A stretch of 64,000 bases of DNA. Source: Rhynchosporium graminicola. Taxonomy: Eukaryota > Ascomycota > Leotiomycetes > Helotiales > Ploettnerulaceae. The DNA lies in NCBI GenBank assembly GCA_900074885.1, contig FJUW01000027.1, positions 1 to 64,000 of the forward strand. The letters run 5' to 3'. The translations under genes and the position numbers were made by a program. The notes below the pieces were generated by a model. The model made no database searches, was not told where the DNA came from, and worked only from the letters and a program-made list of their open reading frames with translations. This document shows positions 32,573-44,820 of the stretch, piece after piece (position 1 is the stretch's first letter; each line of letters starts with the position of its first letter).

Positions 32573-32639
32573 CTCTTCTTCTTATCTTTTCTTCTCTTTA
32601 CTACGTATACCCTTAAGGTCGAATATAAATCATGTTATT

Positions 32640-32965
32640 ACCCCTTATGCCCTGCTGTAATAGATATTATGCTTCCTTGCTATTATACTCTACCAGACCC
32701 TATAGAGTACCTAACCCTAGCCGATAGGATTTTCGCTGATCTCGCTTCCTATTATACGCCTGTACTATTATGCTTCCTAGCTATTATACTTCCTAGCTAT
32801 TATACTTCCTTACTATAATACTCTGCTAGACCCTATAAGGTGCTTAACCCTAGCTAATAGAGCTTTCGCGTATCTCGCCTCCTCTTATATATCCGTGCTA
32901 TTATACTTCCTAGCTATTATACTCTGCCGGATCCTATAAGGTATATAACCCTAGCTAATAGATAG
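32640..32965. repeat. Minisatellite with ctattatacttcctag subunits
   Basis: Three long units start with ctctaccagaccctata-like sequence at 32688, 32821 and 32922 and share ccctagctaatag. Between them tattatacttcctag is repeated several times. Unit lengths of about 133 and 101 bases differ by the number of inner repeats. It borders the truncated pol on one side and an LTR on the other. Confidence 0.7.
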
Positions 32966-32969
32966 TTCG

Positions 32970-33164
32970 TATAATAATACTAGACTTAAAGCGGTATATA
33001 AGTAAAGATAAAACAAGTAGAGAGGCTGAAGGCGATCTTATATAATCTACTACTAAGGAAAGAAGAAGATGAGGAAAGGAAGAGAGGAGATATAAAGTAC
33101 GAAGCCCCTTATATATATATACCGGGACTAATCTAATACTATACTGAATCGGAAACTAGTTATA
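32970..33164 (+). repeat. RIP-mutated LTR, same family as 46703-46904
   Basis: Opens tataataatactagactt where the fresh copy has tgtaacgacacaagactc: every difference but one is C-to-T or G-to-A. Similarity continues through aagcggtata, acaagtaga, gcgatcttata and a TATA box (cttatatatatata). It closes at gttata, equivalent to gtcaca. Length 195 against 202. The 5-bp flanks (gttcg, ctagg) do not match, so it may be one LTR of a larger, rearranged element, possibly the gypsy-like fragment upstream. Confidence 0.7.
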
Positions 33165-33736
33165 CTAGGATACTTATAATACCTATGAACTTAAGCCTTA
33201 GGATCTATCCTTCTCCTTATATAATATATAGGTAAGCTATCGTTATAGTTCGCTTATCTCGCTCTCTACTATACTCTCTACTGAGGAATACACGTTACGT
33301 AACGCTAGCGGACGTGGTTTTCGCTTATCATATATTACGACCCTAAGCCGGAACCGGTAATATAAGCCTATAGCTCGCTAGATAAACTAGTCTAGATTAG
33401 AGTAAGCTAGATACTATATAGGGAAGCGATTAGTTATATAAGTAGAGAAGTTATATAATTAATCCCCTTAGCGCGATACTTTGAGGCGCTATATAAAGGT
33501 CGATAAAAAGATCACCCACGAGGCTAAGGACCTAGCGAACTATATAGATAGTAGCTAAGTAATTAGGTTAGCAGAAGAGTAGAGGCGTTCATGAGATAAT
33601 TAGACCGCGTCGAGATAGATAAGGTTACGAATTATTATAAGGGAGAAGCTACTCGCCCTTATAAGTTTATTAAACTAAGCTAAGTAAGATAAGATATTAC
33701 TAATTATTATTTTATTAACTTATTATTTTATTAACT
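33165..33736. other. No gene recognised
   Basis: RIP-type sequence. A short repeat of attattttattaactt lies near 33695-33740. Confidence 0.4.
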
Positions 33737-34045
33737 TAATAAAGATTTTATAGGATATCTAGCGTAAGCGAGCTATTATTTACTTAGAGGGAGTAAGCGA
33801 GAGAGAGCTAGATAAGAATTTTTTTTTTTTTTTTTTTTCCTTTTAATATCTAGCTTAAGCGAGCTTTTATTCACTTAAGGGTCGTAAGCGAGAGGGAGAG
33901 CTAGATAAGTAGTTTTTTTTAAGGAGAGGGGGGGGGGGGTTATAACGTCTGCAATATATAGCTTAAGCTAGCCTTCGATATTATAATATATCTCTTATAT
34001 AACAGAATCAGCGAGCGATAAAGATAATCATAAGCTTAGCTATCC
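33737..34045. repeat. Poly-T tract plus inverted-repeat module, copy 2
   Basis: Matches 1-225: a first partial module, a T-run at about 33809-33832, then atctagcttaagcgagc to agctagata, a G-run and the same tail. Presence of the half module before the T-run shows that the unit itself was tandemly duplicated here. Confidence 0.65.
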
Positions 34046-34049
34046 GCCT

Positions 34050-34262
34050 TTAAGTATATTAATACGCTAAGAAGTGCCTCAGGCCCCCCTCTCGCCTTTT
34101 AGTATATTAATACGCCAGGAGGTGCCTCAGGCCCCCCCCCTCGCCTTTCAGCATATTAATACGCCAGAAGGTGCCTCAGGCCCCCCCCTCGCCTTTCAGC
34201 ATATTAATACGCTAGGAGGTGCCTTAGGCTCCCCCCCTCGCCTTTTAGTATATTAGTACGCC
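34050..34262. repeat. 48-bp tandem monomers, array 2
   Basis: Four to five units with tattaatacgccaggaggtg and a C-run, equivalent to the array at 226-462 but with more cag/ctc left unmutated. An ORF across it (34074-34256) is an artefact of the repeat. Confidence 0.75.
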
Positions 34263-34425
34263 AGGAGATATCTTAGGGATAATATCAGGTAAGTCTCCCC
34301 TAGCTTAAAAGCTAAGAGATACCTAAGGATTTTATAAGCAGGTCTCCGCCTTCTAGAGGGCTAAGAGATACCTAAGGATTTTACAGGTAGGTCTCCGCCT
34401 TCTAGAGAGCTAAGAGATACCTAAT
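34262..34425. repeat. 47-bp monomers, gctaagagatacctaagg type
   Basis: Three units of caggtctccgccttctagag followed by gctaagagatacctaagg. The same unit forms the larger array at 37788-38165. The core ctaggagatacctaagg resembles ctaggaggtgccttagg of the other monomers, so the two unit types are probably related. Confidence 0.7.
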
Positions 34426-35259
34426 CGTAGGGATTACTTATACTAGGCTCTGAATCTCGAGGGCGGGATCGACGATAGACTGATCTAAGGACTAGCGTTC
34501 GTAATAAATACCTAATTCAGAGAGGAAGATTATAGAGCACGAGATATAAAGACGCTATAAGATTATATATTAATCGATCTACTAGACTTATCTCGCCTAA
34601 TAAGCGAGGAGAGGCGAGAGGAGTAAGGATTATAAGGTCTATCTAGTCGGATCTCGTACGAGGCGCTACTCTGATATATACCGCGTTCTGATAATATCTA
34701 AGATAATATAATAATCTCTAGATTAAGCTAGTTATAACCCCTTAGGTAAAGGGGTAAGTCCCTATAGAAGTAGGCGTAAGTTAACAGATTAAAAGAGCTA
34801 TAAGGATATAAGACAGAATATTATAGAAGCTACCTCTATCGACTATAGCTACTATTCTTAAGAGTAAGGTTCCGAGGTATAGCGAGCCTGCCGACTCGAG
34901 GATAGCTACTATAGTAAGTAGAAGAGCCGAATAATAACTAGCACGTCTATTAATATACGTAAGGAAACCTATTCGTATTAAAGGAGATAATAGTAGTTAA
35001 GGGTTCTCTATAAGTACTATAGGTCCTGCTACAGTAGCTGCTAGATAGTAGAGTAGCGTATATTATAACCGAGCGGAATATAAGCCTCTCCTTAGGTATC
35101 TGGAATACGAACTATACTAGCCGGCTAGCCCGAGCGATATAAGGTAAAGCGAAGTAGCTCGGGGATATATTACCAGATAATACAGATAAGTTTACTAATA
35201 ATATCCTCGATAAGGCGCTCGAGAACTAGAACCCGCTACTACTAATAGAGTAAACGTAA
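34426..35259. other. No gene recognised; leader of the following relic ORF
   Basis: RIP-type sequence with no frame that I could follow with confidence. It may contain an earlier part of the ORF that becomes readable at 35260. Confidence 0.35.
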
Positions 35260-36783
35260 ATGACTATCCGGCCGAAAGAAGAGAAAGTCGAGGCTATCGA
35301 GACAGCTACGAGTAGGAATATAGTAGTACCCTATATCTTTATACTCGGGAAGAAGAATAATACTCTCGCCTTAAATTATATAGTAAAGAAGAGTAATAAG
35401 GCGAGGGAGGCGAGAGATACTAAAGCCCTCGTAGAGGCACGTACTATATCCTTCTCGCCTAAGAGGCCTCGGAGCCTAGTCGCGAGCTCCTTTAGCAGCT
35501 CGGCGAGTAGTATATCCCTAGGCCTTCTCGTAACCGGTCTCGAGGCAGGTACTAATAGGTATTATATACAGGGATAGCTCTACTCGTAAGTAAGCAGGGG
35601 ATCGACTCCTCTAAGCTAATCACGAGATAATAGAGGAAAGCGAGACTAAGCTAGGCCCGAGCGCCCGAGATAGTAGTAGCTATAATATAATAAGCGATAC
35701 GCTATAGTAAACGGAAATAAGCCTCCCTAAGAGCGAGTTAGTAACTAATAATAACCTTAAGTAGTAATCTAGCGAGTGATACTACTAGCTAAGCGGAGGG
35801 AGTAAATAGGATTATTAACTAGAGAGAGATAGAACCTAAGAATAAAGAGTAGCTCTTAAAGCGAGCCCTAAGTATCGCTAGTAAGAAGGTAGTCCTTAAG
35901 TGGCAGATAATATACTAAGAGTAATAGAACTCTACTTACCTCGGGTTTACTCGCTCGAGGACTCTAGAGAGAGCTCTAAGGAAAGTAATATTAGCTAAGG
36001 ATAAGATAAGAAGGTTCTGCGATATCTATTATTAGTTATAGCGAGCGGAGACTAAGAAGGCATAAGACGTTATTAAAGAGCGCTTCGCTTACTACGAGTT
36101 AGGCTATATATTCCGGATACTAATATACGTGCTAGAGCAGGAGCTATAGGGCAAGATAGTAATAGTAATAAGAAGAGATAAGCTCTTTAAGATATACTTC
36201 CTAGAGCTAGTCTTAGCTAAGAGTCTAGAGAAAGTAAAGAAGATAGTAAGGAGGGCGTTCCCGAGGAAGATCGATATCTTAGCGCGTTTCCTAACTCTAA
36301 TAGACGCGTTTAGAGTTAGGATCTTAGCGATTATACTAACGAAGCCACTCTTAGCTAACTAGCTTTATAAGATACCGCTAGACCAACTCAGGAGTTAAAT
36401 CGCTATAATCGAGAAGGTCTAGCTGAAAGTATAAGAGATATATTCGAGGTTTATAAGTATTTTCCAGCGGGCGCTCGATAGCTACCCTCTAGGGAGAAGG
36501 CTTTATCAGATAGAGGAAGCTTATACCTCTGTCTTATCTCACCCCGAGGAGAACCTATTCCTAGAGGATAAGCTAGCTAGTAGAGAGGCAGAAGTAGCAG
36601 TAGAGGCTATACTAGCTATAAGTAATATAGATATAGATAATATCCTCTTTCGCGACGATAAGTAGATAAGTAATAGCAGGCTAGGCCCTCGAGTAGCATA
36701 GGAGATACTCGAGATAATATCCGAGCCGGGGACTCTATTTATGAACTATTATACGAATATAGAGGATTAGGACTTATAAACAG
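35260..36783 (+). pseudogene. Decayed ORF, unknown (element ORF1-like)
   Basis: A first open piece (35260-35577, 105 codons) contains NTLALNYIVKKSNKAREARD and a Ser-rich tail. After a frame change a second frame from about 35700 runs to 36783 with RIP-type stops only: KNKE, LLKRALSIASKKVVLKWQI, FTRSRTLERALRKVILAKDK, LELVLAKSLEKVKKIVRRAF, KIDILARFLTLIDAFRVRIL and ENLFLEDKLASREAEVAVEA. It is strongly helical and basic, like an element structural protein. Monomers stand on both sides (34050-34425 and 37788-38165), as around LINE A copies. The family is not recognised. Confidence 0.45.
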
Positions 36784-37787
36784 GTTTTAGGCCGGAGGAA
36801 GCAGCGCTCTTTAAGTTCCTAATAGATAGTTAGAGAAAAGGTAAGCTAGATAAAGGCATCTTAAGTTCCCTTTAGTATATATATTTTAGGTTCTCCTACT
36901 ATTAGCTATAAAAATCCTAATAGCGCTACACCTTAAACCTTCGACGCACGTAAACCTGCCTAAGCGCCTAGTACCTATACCTTATATACTATATCGTAGC
37001 CCTTCTAGCGCTAGTGATAGCGAAAGCCCCTAAAATCTACCCTCTACCTTTAGTCGATTATAAGTCTCGATAAAGATAAGCACTTATAGCTATAATCAGA
37101 TCTTAGAGTAAGGTAAGTAGATCGTGCTCTTAATCTAAGGGGATCATAACTAACCTTAGTTATACTCGACGATAAACCTAGCGTATAAATTAGGCGAGAT
37201 ATATCACGTGCTATTAATAATAAGCTCTTAAGTAATATAAATACTAGTAGGTATCCTAGGCTACCTTCGGCACTAGTGATTCATAAACCTCGCAGGCACT
37301 AGTAAGCTGCTTAAAGATATAAGAGGTAGGCTTTATATCGATCTCGAAGACTAGCGCGAGATACACGCTCTCGCTGAAGATCTTCCTATAAACGTCGAGT
37401 GTTCTTATATATTACTATTATAGATAGAGAGCCGCTATATAACCGAGATTAATAATTAAGCTAAGGAATATAATAATAGATCTCTCTTTCTCTTAGCTTA
37501 ATAGATTAAGATTAAGATAATAGCTATCTAATTATTTCGCCCCTAAGATCAAGCTGAATAGCCTAAGGTAGTCCTTAAGACTACCTCTTAATATTTCTAA
37601 TAAGTATCTTAAAAGAGATAAAGTATATAATATAATAAGATAAGAGTTATACTATCGATCGCGCAAGAGATAGTACGATTATCCTATTAAGTAAGAGGAG
37701 AATAGGGATTATAAACCGGGTTTAAGCGTAAGAGAGAGGGGTTTCGAAGGATAAGGCTAAAAGACGCGGAAGTAAATTAAGTAATAT
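36784..37787. other. No gene recognised
   Basis: About 1 kb of RIP-type sequence between the relic ORF and the next monomer array. Coding-like patches are too short to place. Confidence 0.35.
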
Positions 37788-38165
37788 AATAGATATAGAT
37801 ACCTAAGGGATATTTAGGCAGATCTCCGCCCTCTAGAGAGCTAAGAGATACCTCAGGGATGATATCAGGCAGGTCTCCGCCGGCTTAAAAGCTAAGAGAT
37901 ACCTAAGGATTTTTCAGGCAGGTCTCCGCTTTCTAGAGAGCTAAGAGATACCTAAGGATTTTTCAGGCAGGTCTCTATCTTCTAGAGAGCTAAGAGATAC
38001 TTTAGGGATAATATCAGATAGGTCTCCGCCGGCTTAAAAGCTAGGAGATACTTAAGGATTTTTCAGGCAGGTCTCTGCCCTCTAAAGGGCTAGGAGATAC
38101 CTTAGGGACGATATTAGGCAGGTCTCCGCTAGCTTAAAGGCTAAGAGATACCTAAAGATAAGAGT
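37788..38165. repeat. 47-bp monomer array upstream of LINE A2
   Basis: About eight units of aggcaggtctccgc...gctaagagatacctaagga. Consecutive units alternate between a variant with ttctagagag and one with ggcttaaaag, so the higher-order period is about 94 bp. Located just before the body of LINE A2; 5'-UTR promoter monomers are a reasonable but unproven reading. Confidence 0.75.
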
Positions 38166-41100
38166 ATTAGTAATCTAACGACTAGTAGAGCGAGAAATCT
38201 TATCGCTAGAGATATAAGTATAAGAAGGAATAGCTATAAATCTAACTCGCGAGAGAGGGATAGAAGAGCTCGCAAGAGAGTAAATAAGATATATATAGAA
38301 AGCGAGAGAGAGAGAGAAATAAGTATATAAGAAGAAGTAGATACCGCTAGAAGGTTAGCTAACTCTTATCTGAAATATTATTCCTCGATAGACTAGCCTC
38401 TAGCCTAATAAACTCGCTTTAATCTATCTATTTAGCTTAGTATATAGTCTCTTAACTTATTATCTAATTAGCTAGTAATATTAGTACAGATTAATAAGAC
38501 TTATTATTATCAGGATATTATACTATATATACTCTATGACTACTCCCCTTCCGAGTTGATCGTACTTATATATATATCCCCGAGTAGTATATCTATTTAA
38601 TTAACTAGTAGTAGCATATTAAACCTAATAAGCTAGAAGAAGTGAAGAGAGCTAGCTAACGCGATTTATCTATAGTATTAAGTAATAGTAATATATCCGG
38701 ATTATCCTAAGAAAGTTAATAGCTATCTAGGCTTTAATCAGGATCAGGAAAGTAACTGAGATAAGGAAAGCCGGTCTCGTAAGCTCTTTACCTACTAGCG
38801 AATAGCGAATAACTGGGAATAGAACTTCCTATAGTATTCGACTATTCTAGTACTAGTATTCCTCTATTATACTCAGGTAACCTTATGCGATAAGTAGCTA
38901 GCCCGGATCGTGACCGAGGTCGTAGCGCTATTCGTCGACTAGGATATTAAGGAGAATATCTAGCGTTAGATACTAAAGCGGGCCCGAGCCGAGATAATAA
39001 GCTAGTTAAGTAAAGCCCTAAAAGTTAAGAAGTAATAAGACTCTTCCTATATACTTATTATAATAACTATCCCGGCCTTGTCGCGAGCGATCTTATTCTC
39101 GATCCTGTTACAGATATTAGAGACTCCACTCGGAACTCCCTAAGTAAGCTAGACGCTAGTCCGGAGCCGAAAGTAGCTAATCTCACTTGTAACTCTCGTA
39201 ATATTAAGTCTTACGATTAATTCTTCCCTGCTGATATAGCTAAGTCTATTAGTAATTACGCGAGGAGAAGGCTAATCCTTAGACTAATAATAGAGTAGTA
39301 TAATACGATCGATAAGAGTAAGCATTTAAGTCGTAGCTATAGGGTCTATAATCCCGTAAGAGTAACTAAGTAAGCTATAAGAATAATCTACTTAAGTATT
39401 AGCTTTATTTTAATGTCTAGTAAGATAAAGAGAGAGTTAGAAAGAGAAAGCAGGCTTTTTAGATATCTTTATTATAATAAGTCTAATATATAAAGTAAGA
39501 GGCGTACTAGAGTCCTTATTACCCTCTTACGAACTGATATCCGGGATAGTACTAGGACTTGTATTACCCTTATAGTAAGAGGTAACGCGGAAGCTACTAG
39601 ATACTTTAGCTTCGCGCGAGGATAGTAATATATATTATATTTTTTCAAGGGGTTATAATATATCGAGAGTCGTATAGGATATATTAATAACTCTATAGCT
39701 AGTAATACTATCCTACTATCGATTAAGAAGCGGATCTTAAGCCGAGTATATAAAGAGGATAAGAGTAAGTAGATCGATACTCGATACTGACTAAAGTTAA
39801 TATAACTAGAAAATAATAAGGCCTAGAAGGTAAAGCGTCTAGCGAGGACCTAGCGAAAGAGCAGAAGAGGCTAGAGGAAGCTATTAAGTAATAGGGTTAT
39901 CTAGCCCCGAAGGAGCGATTATTAAAGCACTGAGAATATCAGGAGAAAAGAACCCCTCTTAAGTATAAGAGAAAGACTCTATTAGCTATAGAATCCGGTC
40001 GAGTTCGTAACTTAAACCTTAGAGCTATAAGTCGCTAAGCTAGGAATTAAGAGCTCGAGGGATTACTCGCTCGAGTTGATCCGCGGGCCGGATAAGTAGT
40101 AGGCCTAATAGTAGATAAAGGAATAGTAAGAGTAACTCTTAGTAGTAGTCGATCGTTAGCTGATAGTAATAATAGAGCAGAAGGCGATAATTCGAGCTGA
40201 TCTATATCTCGGGGGTCGAGGACTCTTCAGCGAGTTTAAGAGCTTATTCCGCTAAAGAAAGATAAATATTATATAGGTCGATTACTTACTATCCTTTATC
40301 GCAGCCGAACTATATTTATAAGCGTAAGACGCGAGCCTTATATATAAGAGATATAAGAGTAAAGAAGAGTAATAATAAGAGGCGCAAGTAATCCTAGACT
40401 AATAAGAAGAGAAGGAATTTAGTATTCGTAATAGCGAAATTAATAAACCCGCTAGCGCGATAATAATATAAGTAATATAGATAGTCCTAGAAGAGCGATA
40501 CCTAGGATACGGATAAGCTATGGAGTACGAGTCCTACGAGAAATACAGCGATAAGTATCCGCGTAAGTTATATAAATATATAAGGACTTAGTAGCTCGAA
40601 GTAGTAAGTATACATATAACTCCTCGAGGATCACTTCGATTATCTCTTTCTAGCTGAGATATAGTTCGTAGATTATAATCGATATAGCTAAGATCGACGT
40701 TTTATCGTAATATCTATCTATAGTAAGAAATCGTCATAGGTAAGGCGCGAGAGCAGGGGTATTTACCTACTTAGTAATTAGTAAGCTATAAGTAAAGTAA
40801 TAAAAGTCCAGTCGATTACCTGGGTAATTAGCTTTACGATACGGCTATATCGCGTAATAAGTATCTATTTCCCGCCCTCGATAATATTAAGCGAGATATA
40901 AAGTTAGATAAACTAAGCTCGAGGCTCGATAATAATCTTAGGAGATATTAATACTTGATTCTACGATAGAGTTTAGTAATCAGGAGTAGTAGGACTAAGA
41001 GAATAAGTAATAGCTTAAGTATAGTTTATAATATAGAATAACTTATAATATATTAAGCTGATAAAGGGGAAGCTCTAGTTAATAATAAACTATGTCTTCT

Positions 41101-44100
41101 CTCGTAGGGCGGAACTAGCGGTATTAGACCTTATACCGAATATAATAATTAAGACTGATTATAAGTATACGATAAGAGTTAGTTTTATATCTAAGTTAGA
41201 GAAATAAGATCTAGGGATCTCGCGCTATCGGATCAGGCGGCTCGAGGAAGTAAAGGCCTAATAAGCGATAAAGCAGCAGATCGAGAGGTAATATTACTTA
41301 TTTCAGCTTAATAATAGCTTAGAGGAGAAGAGTACGAAACTCGTAGCACTTTACTAGTAAGTCTTAAGGCGAGGCGTGAGAGAATAGTAAAAGTTAAGTA
41401 GTAAGTAGTAGCGGGAAAAGACCGAGGCTGTAGATATATCGAAATCTAGTATACGACTATATAAGGAAGCGAGCTAATCGTTGATAGCGAATCAGCCGAT
41501 CCGACTTACGCTAGACGCGCGGATAAGGGAGATCAATACGATAGTAGAAAATCTGCAGATCTACTAAATACGTTAAGCTGGAGAGTACTTTAAGAGCTTG
41601 CTATCGGGAGAGAAGGAGGCCCTCGGGACGCTATAGACCTTACTTCAGTTACTTAAGAAGATCTAAGATTAAGAGATAGATAGGATGTGCGGAGCTAATA
41701 GTATATCTATTAAGTTCCTTAAGATAATAAGCGAGACGAAGCTCTTATCGTAGCTACTCCGGCTTTTTAATAACTACTATAAAGAAGATCGAACTATACT
41801 AGCCTAGAATCGCTCCGAGATCTATCTACTCGATAAGGATATTACTAAGCCTCGAGATGCGAATAATCTACGTCTAATCTCGATAATATATATCTTTCGT
41901 AAGGTCTTCGAGCGCCTTCTCCTACTCGAGGTATAGAAATAGCTATAAGCAAGGCTCCAGGCGGGCTAGGCCGGGTTCCAGCGGAGCTACTTGATATTAA
42001 GTAATATAGCGATTATACACGCTCTATTATCCTCAGGGAAGTAGCGGATAGTAGCCTTCCTTGATCTTAAGTCCGCATTCGATATAATAGATCATCAGAA
42101 GCTCGATATAAAGCTCGTATTACAAGGATATAGTATTCGCTTATAGCAGATCCTTTAGAGCTTAATATTTACTAATATCGAGTCGTAGCTCCTAGTAAAT
42201 AATAAGATATCGCTATAGTTTCCACGCTCGAGGGGGGTATTATAAGGCTTATTACTTTCCCTATAGCTCTTTAATATCTTTATTAACGATTTAATCGAGC
42301 GCTTAAACTAAGCCTATCTAGAGATACTACTATATCTCTTTTGTATAGATAATAGGGTTCTTCTCCTAGAATAGGCCGAGGACCTAGGTAAGCTACTAAG
42401 AGTAGTCGAAGCATGGATATAAGAGAATAAGATCTTCTTAAATATACAAAAGTATAGGATTATAAGTAATTATCTTACGACTCGAGTCGAGGTTTATAAG
42501 GAGAGTATCCCTTACGTCTTATCTTATAAGTACTTAAGCTTCCTAGTAATAAGGAATAAAATAGACTTCGAAGTATATCTCGATAAGCGAATCGCCGCAG
42601 TAGTTAAGAAAACGAGATAGCTCTAAGTATAAAGTAAAGCATAAGATATAACGAATTAACTAGAGATCTTTAAGACCTTCTTATGCCTAATATTCGAGTA
42701 TAAAGTACTATTAATTTAAGCCTAAGCGAAGACTTATAAAAAGGAGTTTAAAGTAGCGATAAGAGGATATAATAGAGTCCTCGCTTAAGTAGGGAATACG
42801 TCGAGTCAAAAGCAGAAGATAATAGCGAATATCTATAGGATAATCCTTTTCTTAGATCGACTAGACTATCTCTATACTTAATATTAAGATATTATTATAA
42901 GAATACTTATCTCGAGTCCGCTTCGGATCCTTCTGCGAACTTCTAATTACGAATTCGTATTAAACCTATAGATATCTCCTCTTTATATAAAGTTTAAGGG
43001 ATAGTAGGTTAAAAGTAAAGCTAAGATTATAAAGGAGAAATCGTATCTCTTTCACCTCGAGGACTTTTTATAAGTCGAGGAGGCAGGTATTATCAGGCGA
43101 CCTATAGTAATAGAGAAAGTGTAAAAGGTAATAAGGAAGGCTATACGAGAGGGGATAATAAGAGTACGAGTTACTAAAGAGGTAGCGAGAAAGGATATCT
43201 TACTACGATTAATCCCTTTCGAGAATCGACTATTACGACCTCGTTTAGAAGATATTATACTCGCGGCGAATATTAAGTATTAAGGGATACTTCTATAATA
43301 TTATCGAGGGGTATTCTTATAGGGAAGCTATTATATATATAAGGAGGTATTTCGTCGAGGATATAAGAATAGATACCTGAAGATCTAGTACCTTACGAGG
43401 TTAGGAGTAAAGGATCAGGAGTTTCGGAGAGTAATAAGAGTATAACTAGAGTTATAAGTAAGTGAAAAGTTAATTATAATTAATTTCTTACTTAACGCGA
43501 GGAAAATTAGGCGAGTAGTAGTAATCCTAATTAGGATTAAGGAAATCTTAAGGGAAGAGTTTATATAGAGGAAGTAGGTAAAGGAGTTAAAGGAGACTAA
43601 AATACTATAATATTTATATTCGCGGGAATATTAGAAGAAAGTTCAGAACTCTAGTCCTAAGATATATACTTATCTCGATATAAGAAAGTATAATCTTATA
43701 TTCACTTAGGAAGTTATAAACTTATCTGGACTCGAGCAGTCTTAAAAGTATCTTAGTTAGTATAGATACTAAAACTTAATATAGCTAGTTAGAAAAGAGC
43801 AGATAGAAAAGTTATAAAATCCGAGGCTAGAAGTCGCGAGATAGAGATATTATAAATATCGAGGTAGTTTAAGAGAGTAGAACTCTTCGGTAGAATACTA
43901 TAAGATCCCGGACTAAGAGGTCTATAAAAGTCGAGATTAGGTTATAAAAGAGATAACGAAATACTCTAAGGAAACAGAAGAGAGTCGCGGGTAGTAAGAA
44001 AGCCTAAGATAAGGAAGTTAGATATAAAGGGTTTTAGGACTCTTAGCGGGATAATAGACTTATTAATCTCATAGGGCGTATAACTAAAAGTATAAAAGAT

Positions 44101-44586
44101 TATATCCCTATAGTATAATTAAGGCCAATAATAAGGCTAAAAAGATAACTTTATTAAGATAGAGAGATAAGTACTAGGAGATCTAGAGGTAGATACTTCT
44201 AGGGATTCGTCTCTTAATAATTAGACTAAGAATATAGCTCTTCTTAGGTTATCTCTTAAGTAGTAGGATTAGATCTTTCTAGTATTAATATGATTAAGTA
44301 CCCCTATAGACGTAAGTTTTGATATAGCGTAAAGGAATAAATCTTAGTATCTACTAGAGTAATAGTCAGATATTACGTATTACTAACCGCGTACTTAAAT
44401 AGGATAACTGCGATATTATAGTAATCTAGGAAATATTAATAGGAATCTAGTATCAGAAGAAGAGTCAGTTATTAGTTAGTACGACCCTATTGGACTGCAG
44501 AGACTATATACCCCTGAAGCGTTCTGAGCAACCTTTAATATATATAGCTAGAACTAGGCGAGATAAAGTAGTATTAATATGAACCT
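38166..44586 (+). mobile_element. LINE A2: second APE-type LINE joined to telomeric repeats
   Basis: Same architecture as LINE A1 with a related but clearly diverged sequence: start of ORF1 region at about 38620 (both have gctaacgcgattta), ORF2 with endonuclease and RT, and a 3' UTR nearly alignable from about 44150. The terminal aaagtagtattaatatgaa is identical to LINE A1 and the telomeric run follows at once. Heavy RIP-type decay: CA and TG are almost absent. Confidence 0.8.
40600..43150 (+). pseudogene. LINE A2 ORF2: AP-endonuclease and reverse transcriptase
   Basis: One frame carries GDINT-stop-FYD (40941-40967, endonuclease GDxN motif), DYKYTI near 41158, VAFLDLKSAFDIIDH (42051-42095, intact RT motif A), GVL-stop-GLLLSL-stop-LFNIFIND (about 42237-42290, motif B) and YLFCIDNR (42333-42356, where YADD is expected). 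Motif A has kept its Asp and the following AFD, unlike LINE A1, while the YADD box has been changed by G-to-A substitutions in the same way. Stops at many Gln/Trp positions rule out function. Confidence 0.8.
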
Positions 44587-44604
44587 CTAACTCTAACCCT
44601 AACC
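44582..44604 (+). repeat. Telomeric repeats at LINE A2 3' end
   Basis: gaacctctaactctaacccta followed by acct: three to four CCCTAA units, two with single-base variants. They separate LINE A2 from a truncated copy of the same 3' end. Confidence 0.8.
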
Positions 44605-44807
44605 TACTAACCGCGTACTTAAATAGGATAACTGCGACGTCATAGCAATCTAGGAAATATCGATAGAAGTCTGATATCAGAAGAAAGGGCGGTTATTAGT
44701 CAGTGCGACCCTATTGGACTATAGAGACTATATACCCCTGAAGCGTTCTGGGTGACCTTTAATATATATAGCTAGAACTAAACGAGATAAAGTAGTATTA
44801 ATTTGAA
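44604..44807 (+). mobile_element. 5'-truncated LINE A end (about 200 bp)
   Basis: Repeats 44388-44586 almost base for base, starting at ctaaccgcgtacttaaa and ending agtattaatttgaa. Differences are mainly transitions; this copy keeps gacgtcatagcaatc where the longer copy has gatattatagtaatc, so it was less affected by RIP. Telomeric repeats lie on both sides, showing a separate insertion into telomeric DNA. Confidence 0.85.
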
Positions 44808-44820
44808 GCCCTAACCCTAA
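44808..44820 (+). repeat. Telomeric repeats after truncated LINE A end
   Basis: gccctaaccctaa, directly followed by the opposite-sense variant run gggtcgggcttagggtc. Confidence 0.8.
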
